Below are positions 4,612 to 6,994 of a DNA stretch of 6,994 nucleotides, one piece after another. The notes under the pieces are model-generated. The model had not been told where the DNA came from. It saw only the letters and a program-made list of their open reading frames with translations, and made no database searches. A program made the position numbers and the translations under genes. Each line of letters opens with the position of its first letter. Position 1 is the stretch's first letter. The stretch comes from Candidatus Spyradenecus faecavium (GTDB taxonomy: Bacteria; Verrucomicrobiota; Kiritimatiellia; RFP12; DVOR01), in the NCBI GenBank assembly GCA_018713405.1, contig DVOR01000045.1, positions 1 to 6,994 of the forward strand, read 5' to 3'.

Positions 4612-6701
4612 AGTTCCTAGACACCCGTCACACCGTCACCCCCGACGAAGTCGAGGCCCTCCGCACGCGGCTGACCGAGCTGTGCGGCGACGCCATCGAG
4701 CGCACGGCCGCCCGCCGCCGCCTCCGCGCCCGCTTCGGCGCAGCCTCGCCCTACGGCCACGACGGCGTCAAGCGCGAACGCAACGACGGCCTCCGCGTCC
4801 GCCCCTTCAAGGGCGCCGCCAACAATGCGATCAGGTGGGCCGACCAGATCGCCGACTCCGAGCGCTGCCTCATCCTGGAGCTGGCCCGCCGCGCCCAGCG
4901 GCGCGTCAAGCCCCGGGGCGGCGACGAGGAGTCCCAGCGCCGCGCCGCCGCCCTCACCCGCCTGCTCGATTGGGCCGTCGCCCACCTGGGCGCGGAGTGG
5001 GGACGCCAGCTCGCCCTCGCCGCCACCTACGCCATCGTCGACTCCCCCGCCGTGGCGCTGCTGGGCGTGGAGTGGGAGCGCCGCCCCATCCTCGCGCCGC
5101 GCCGCCTCACCCTCACCCAGGCCGCGCAGGCCATCCTGGAGCGCGACGCCTCCCTCACCGCCGAGGAACTCCTCGACGCCATCGCCCGCGGGGAGCCCGA
5201 CCCGCGCATGGAGATCGCCCTGGCCCAGGCCGCCGCCGTGGACCCGCCCCTCGCCGGCCGCATCCTCAAGGCTTTCCGGCAGGACGACGAGGTGGAGTAT
5301 CCCGCCGTGGTCGGCTACGACGAGGGGCCCGCCCTCCACGCCTGGCAGTACGGCACCGACTTCGTGATCCCCACCCTCGCGGCGGACCTCGACTTCGCCA
5401 GCCCGTGGTTCCGCGCCGAGTGGGTGACCATCCCCAGACTCCTCGACCTCGCCCGCGCCAACGGCTGGAGCGACGCCTTCGTGCAGGCGGCCATCGAGCA
5501 CCGCGGCGCCGCCGCCGGCGACTTCGAGGACGCCCGCGACGCCCTCGTCAAGCGCCGCGACGAGGTCCACCTGGTGTGGGCCTACACCGTCGAGGAGACC
5601 GACGACGGCGCCCTCGCCCGCTGGCAGACCGTCCTCTGCGCCGCGCCCGGCCTCACCGCCTGCGGGCGCGAACTGGTCAAGGGCCGCAGGGGCCGCTTCC
5701 CCGCCGTGGTCCTCGCCCGTGAGCGCAACGGCGAATCCCTCCTCGCCAGCCGCGGCGTCGCCGAGATCGCCTCCGCCAGCTGCGACCTCGCCAAGAAGCT
5801 CGCCGACTCCGCCAGCGACAACGCCATCGTGGGCAGCCTGCCGCCGGCCATCGTCAAGGGCGCGGACACTAACGTCACCCTCAACCCCCTCGCCGTCCTC
5901 AACCTCCGCCCAAGCTCCGAGATCAAGTTCCTCCAGCCCCCGGCTTATCCGGCCCAGGCCAACAACGAGATCCGCAGACTCCACGACGAGCTCTTCGACT
6001 ACTTCGGCCTCGCCGCCGAGGGCGCCGACCCCGAGGCCGCCGCCATCCGCCGACGCGCCCGCATGGCCGCCGTGCTCGACGCCCTGCGCGACCTCCTGGC
6101 CGCGCTCCTCTCCGTCACCCAGGCCAACGCCTCCGACGCCCTCCTCGCGCGCGTCCTCGGCCGAGACGCCGCCCTCCCCGGCATCCGCGACGACGTCGAG
6201 GCCTCCTGCACCCTCGCCCTCGAGGTCAACGTCGACGACCTCATCGCCAAGAACGTCCTCGAGAAGGTCCAGGCCTTCGGCCAAATCCTCGGCCCCATGG
6301 ACCGCCAGCGCCAGGTGGACACCGCCCCCATCCTCCGCGCCGCCGTCCGCGCCCTCTTCCCCGACGTCGGCGACGAGGCCCTCAAGTCCCTCCAGGATTC
6401 CAAGCAGGCCGACCTCGAATCCGAAGAGGCCAACTTCCTCAAGATCAAGGCCGGCCTCAGACCCCAGATGGACGTCGACGGCAACTGGGACTACCCCGCC
6501 CGCCTCGCCTTCTGGCAGCGCCTCCTCCAGGAGAACCCCGCCGCCCTCGACGACATGCCGCCCGACGCCCAGGCCTTCGCCCAGCAGTGGGTGCAGGCCC
6601 TCCAACAGCAGGCCGAGCAGTTCGGCCCCAACGCCGAACTCGGCAAGACGGGCTCGCCCGAGGTCGCCCCCATCGGGGCGACCGGAAGTTTGGAAGCTTA
6701 G
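4608..6701 (+). CDS. Probable phage portal protein
   Basis: A 697-aa protein consistent with a head-tail portal, the dodecameric ring through which DNA is packaged. The early RPFKGAANN segment (about 65-73) leads into a helical wing-like region. The part around residues 240-300 has a DFVIPTLAADLDFASPWFRAEW block, then helices with a portal-like 'iprLldla..nGW' stretch. The part around 435-470 (SSEIKFLQPPAYPAQANNEIRRLHDELFDYFGL) resembles the crown/stem segment typical of portals. The C-terminus is Gln/Ala-rich helix (about 645-670). The ATG at 4608 is chosen for its ATGA overlap with the upstream small frame. An in-frame GTG at 4584 (705 aa) has no ribosome-binding site. The last 13 or so residues are encoded by a hairpin and tandem repeat, suggesting recent remodelling of the tail end. 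Portal placed after capsid is unusual. Confidence 0.7.
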   Translation: MKFLDTRHTVTPDEVEALRTRLTELCGDAIERTAARRRLRARFGAASPYGHDGVKRERNDGLRVRPFKGAANNAIRWADQIADSERCLILELARRAQRRVKPRGGDEESQRRAAALTRLLDWAVAHLGAEWGRQLALAATYAIVDSPAVALLGVEWERRPILAPRRLTLTQAAQAILERDASLTAEELLDAIARGEPDPRMEIALAQAAAVDPPLAGRILKAFRQDDEVEYPAVVGYDEGPALHAWQYGTDFVIPTLAADLDFASPWFRAEWVTIPRLLDLARANGWSDAFVQAAIEHRGAAAGDFEDARDALVKRRDEVHLVWAYTVEETDDGALARWQTVLCAAPGLTACGRELVKGRRGRFPAVVLARERNGESLLASRGVAEIASASCDLAKKLADSASDNAIVGSLPPAIVKGADTNVTLNPLAVLNLRPSSEIKFLQPPAYPAQANNEIRRLHDELFDYFGLAAEGADPEAAAIRRRARMAAVLDALRDLLAALLSVTQANASDALLARVLGRDAALPGIRDDVEASCTLALEVNVDDLIAKNVLEKVQAFGQILGPMDRQRQVDTAPILRAAVRALFPDVGDEALKSLQDSKQADLESEEANFLKIKAGLRPQMDVDGNWDYPARLAFWQRLLQENPAALDDMPPDAQAFAQQWVQALQQQAEQFGPNAELGKTGSPEVAPIGATGSLEA
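6662..6683 (+). repeat. 9-bp-stem hairpin inside the 3' end of the portal gene
   Basis: GGTCGCCCC and GGGGCGACC flank the loop CATC. It is translated as part of the portal's last residues (VAPIGAT). The right arm is identical to 3162-3170 in the gap before the capsid gene, so the block belongs to the intergenic hairpin family rather than to the gene. Confidence 0.85.
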
Positions 6702-6717
6702 AAGATTGGAGGTTTGG
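6684..6717 (+). repeat. 8-bp tandem repeat GGAAGTTT, containing the portal stop
   Basis: Units GGAAGTTT, GGAAGCTT, AGAAGATT and GGAGGTTT, then GG. The portal TAG stop (6699-6701) falls inside the array. The fourth unit provides GGAGG 7 nt before an ATG at 6720. An inverted array of the same family lies at 6910-6945. Confidence 0.9.
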
Positions 6718-6719
6718 CC

Positions 6720-6968
6720 ATGCACGCCCCCGCACACATCCCCATCCGTCGCCCCGCAGGGGCGCCTCCTAAATCTCCTGTATCTCCTGAATCTCCTGCC
6801 CGGCGTGCTTTGCGGCCTTTGCGTTCCTTCGGCGCCTTTGTGGGTGCCGCGCAGCGCCTGGCCACACCGTCGCCGAAGGCGACAGCCCGGGCTTCAACCT
6901 CCGGGGCTCCTCCAAGCCTCCAACCCTCCAAACTTACAAGCTTCCATGGAGCGTCCTGCGTGCGCTAG
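6720..6968 (+). CDS. Repeat-derived 82-codon reading frame, doubtful
   Basis: The ATG at 6720 has GGAGG 7 nt upstream and opens a frame to a TAG at 6966-6968. Only the first ten or so codons (MHAPAHIPI) lie outside recognised repeats. The rest reads through a hairpin, two 9-bp arrays, another hairpin and an inverted 8-bp array, giving a Pro/Ser/Arg-rich product. It may be a small gene whose body was overwritten by repeats, or no gene at all. Confidence 0.2.
   Translation: MHAPAHIPIRRPAGAPPKSPVSPESPARRALRPLRSFGAFVGAAQRLATPSPKATARASTSGAPPSLQPSKLTSFHGASCVR
6750..6764 (+). repeat. Mini-hairpin CGCCCC / GGGGCG
   Basis: A 6-bp stem with loop GCA. It is the third occurrence of this stem in the window, each with a different loop (TGC, TTC, GCA). 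It is immediately followed by the 9-bp CTCCT array, as in the gap before the portal gene. Confidence 0.85.
6766..6798 (+). repeat. 9-bp tandem repeat CTCCTAAAT/CTCCTGTAT
   Basis: CTCCTAAAT, CTCCTGTAT, CTCCTGAAT and a partial CTCCTG. This is the same family as 4445-4480. Confidence 0.92.
6808..6843 (+). repeat. 9-bp tandem repeat CTTTGCGGC
   Basis: Four degenerate units: CTTTGCGGC, CTTTGCGTT, CCTTCGGCG and CCTTTGTGG. It is related in style to the doubled CTTCGTG unit at 4572-4587. Confidence 0.8.
6869..6883 (+). repeat. Mini-hairpin GTCGCC / GGCGAC
   Basis: A perfect 6-bp stem with loop GAA in the gap after the portal gene. It has the same geometry as the other short hairpins in the window, with no T-tract. 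Confidence 0.8.
6910..6945 (+). repeat. 8-bp tandem repeat CTCCAAGC, inverted partner of 6684-6717
   Basis: Units CTCCAAGC, CTCCAACC, CTCCAAAC and TTACAAGC, then TTCC. Read on the minus strand it has the GGAAGCTT/GGAGGTTT pattern of the array at the portal stop, so this gap too is bracketed by inverted arrays. Confidence 0.88.
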
Positions 6969-6984
6969 CACGCCCTTAATCTGC
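6954..6984 (+). repeat. 31-nt hairpin module, copy 2
   Basis: TCCT, the hairpin GCGTGC-GCTA-GCACGC (6958-6973), CCC and AATCTGC. It is 28/31 identical to 3217-3247 and is followed by a second AATCTG just before the window ends. By analogy with copy 1, a ribosome-binding site and gene may lie shortly beyond the window. Confidence 0.88.
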
Positions 6985-6994
6985 TCAAAATCTG

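Noticed and set aside
2063..4624. 853-aa open frame on the minus strand
   Set aside because: Its product is a monotonous G/V/E/L-rich sequence, as expected from the antisense of GC-rich codons. It runs against the scaffold and capsid genes, which have proper ribosome-binding sites and recognisable features.
4547..5722. 391-aa Arg/Pro-rich plus-strand frame
   Set aside because: It is an alternative frame of the portal gene, with composition dictated by GC-rich codons read out of frame.
4617..6737. 706-aa open frame on the minus strand
   Set aside because: It is an antisense shadow of the portal gene with the same low-complexity G/V/E composition and no family resemblance.

Overview
The window is a high-GC phage or prophage head-gene region with a differently composed three-gene cargo cassette embedded in it. 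Bases 1-29 are not biological: they are the 3' part of an Illumina Nextera adapter, including the Tn5 mosaic end. This is therefore the untrimmed edge of an assembled contig. The capsid-type genes are very GC-rich with codons ending almost always in C or G. The organism cannot be named from this sequence. The intergenic style (GC-rich mini-hairpins mixed with 7-9 bp tandem repeats) reminds me of environmental Verrucomicrobiota/Kiritimatiellota-type genomes, but that is an impression only.

Layout. Bases 32-55 may be the last codons of a gene cut by the adapter. Bases 55-187 hold an array of short palindromes separated by a near-constant heptamer (GTGAACG/GTAAACG). On the minus strand, 1962 down to 229, lies a tightly coupled three-gene operon: a TIGR04255-like protein, a protein with a WDGY motif, and a protein with a HANI motif. 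Its stop/start overlaps are 4 and 8 bp. The operon is driven by a perfect consensus sigma-70 promoter (TTGACA, 17 bp, TATAAT) at 1996-2024. A second array of the same hairpin type, in inverted orientation, follows at 2037-2145, so the cassette is bracketed by inverted arrays. It has a visibly lower GC content and different codon use from the head genes, which is what a phage-borne accessory module ('moron') or island would look like.

From 2291 on, all large genes read rightward: an acidic, coiled-coil scaffold-like protein (2291-3106), an HK97-fold major capsid protein resembling the SU10/DUF5309 group (3344-4357), and a portal-like protein (4608-6701). Scaffold and capsid protein would build the procapsid shell around the portal vertex. 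The order scaffold, capsid, portal is unusual, because portal normally comes first. No terminase, protease or tail gene lies inside the window.

Every gap is packed with modular repeats: perfect 6-10 bp stem hairpins with 2-4 nt loops, and tandem arrays with periods of 7 (CGGAGAA / TTCTCCG), 8 (GCTGATTG; GGAAGTTT), and 9 (CTCCTGAAT; CTTTGCGGC). Two gaps (3107-3343 and 6702-6994) contain one tandem family in both orientations, a 28/31-identical hairpin module is shared between them, and the last codons of the portal gene run into such repeats. Three short reading frames with reasonable ribosome-binding sites run through these repeats and may be leader peptides, decayed small genes or accidents. 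The two most interesting items are the hairpin-bracketed unknown operon and this mosaic repeat system.
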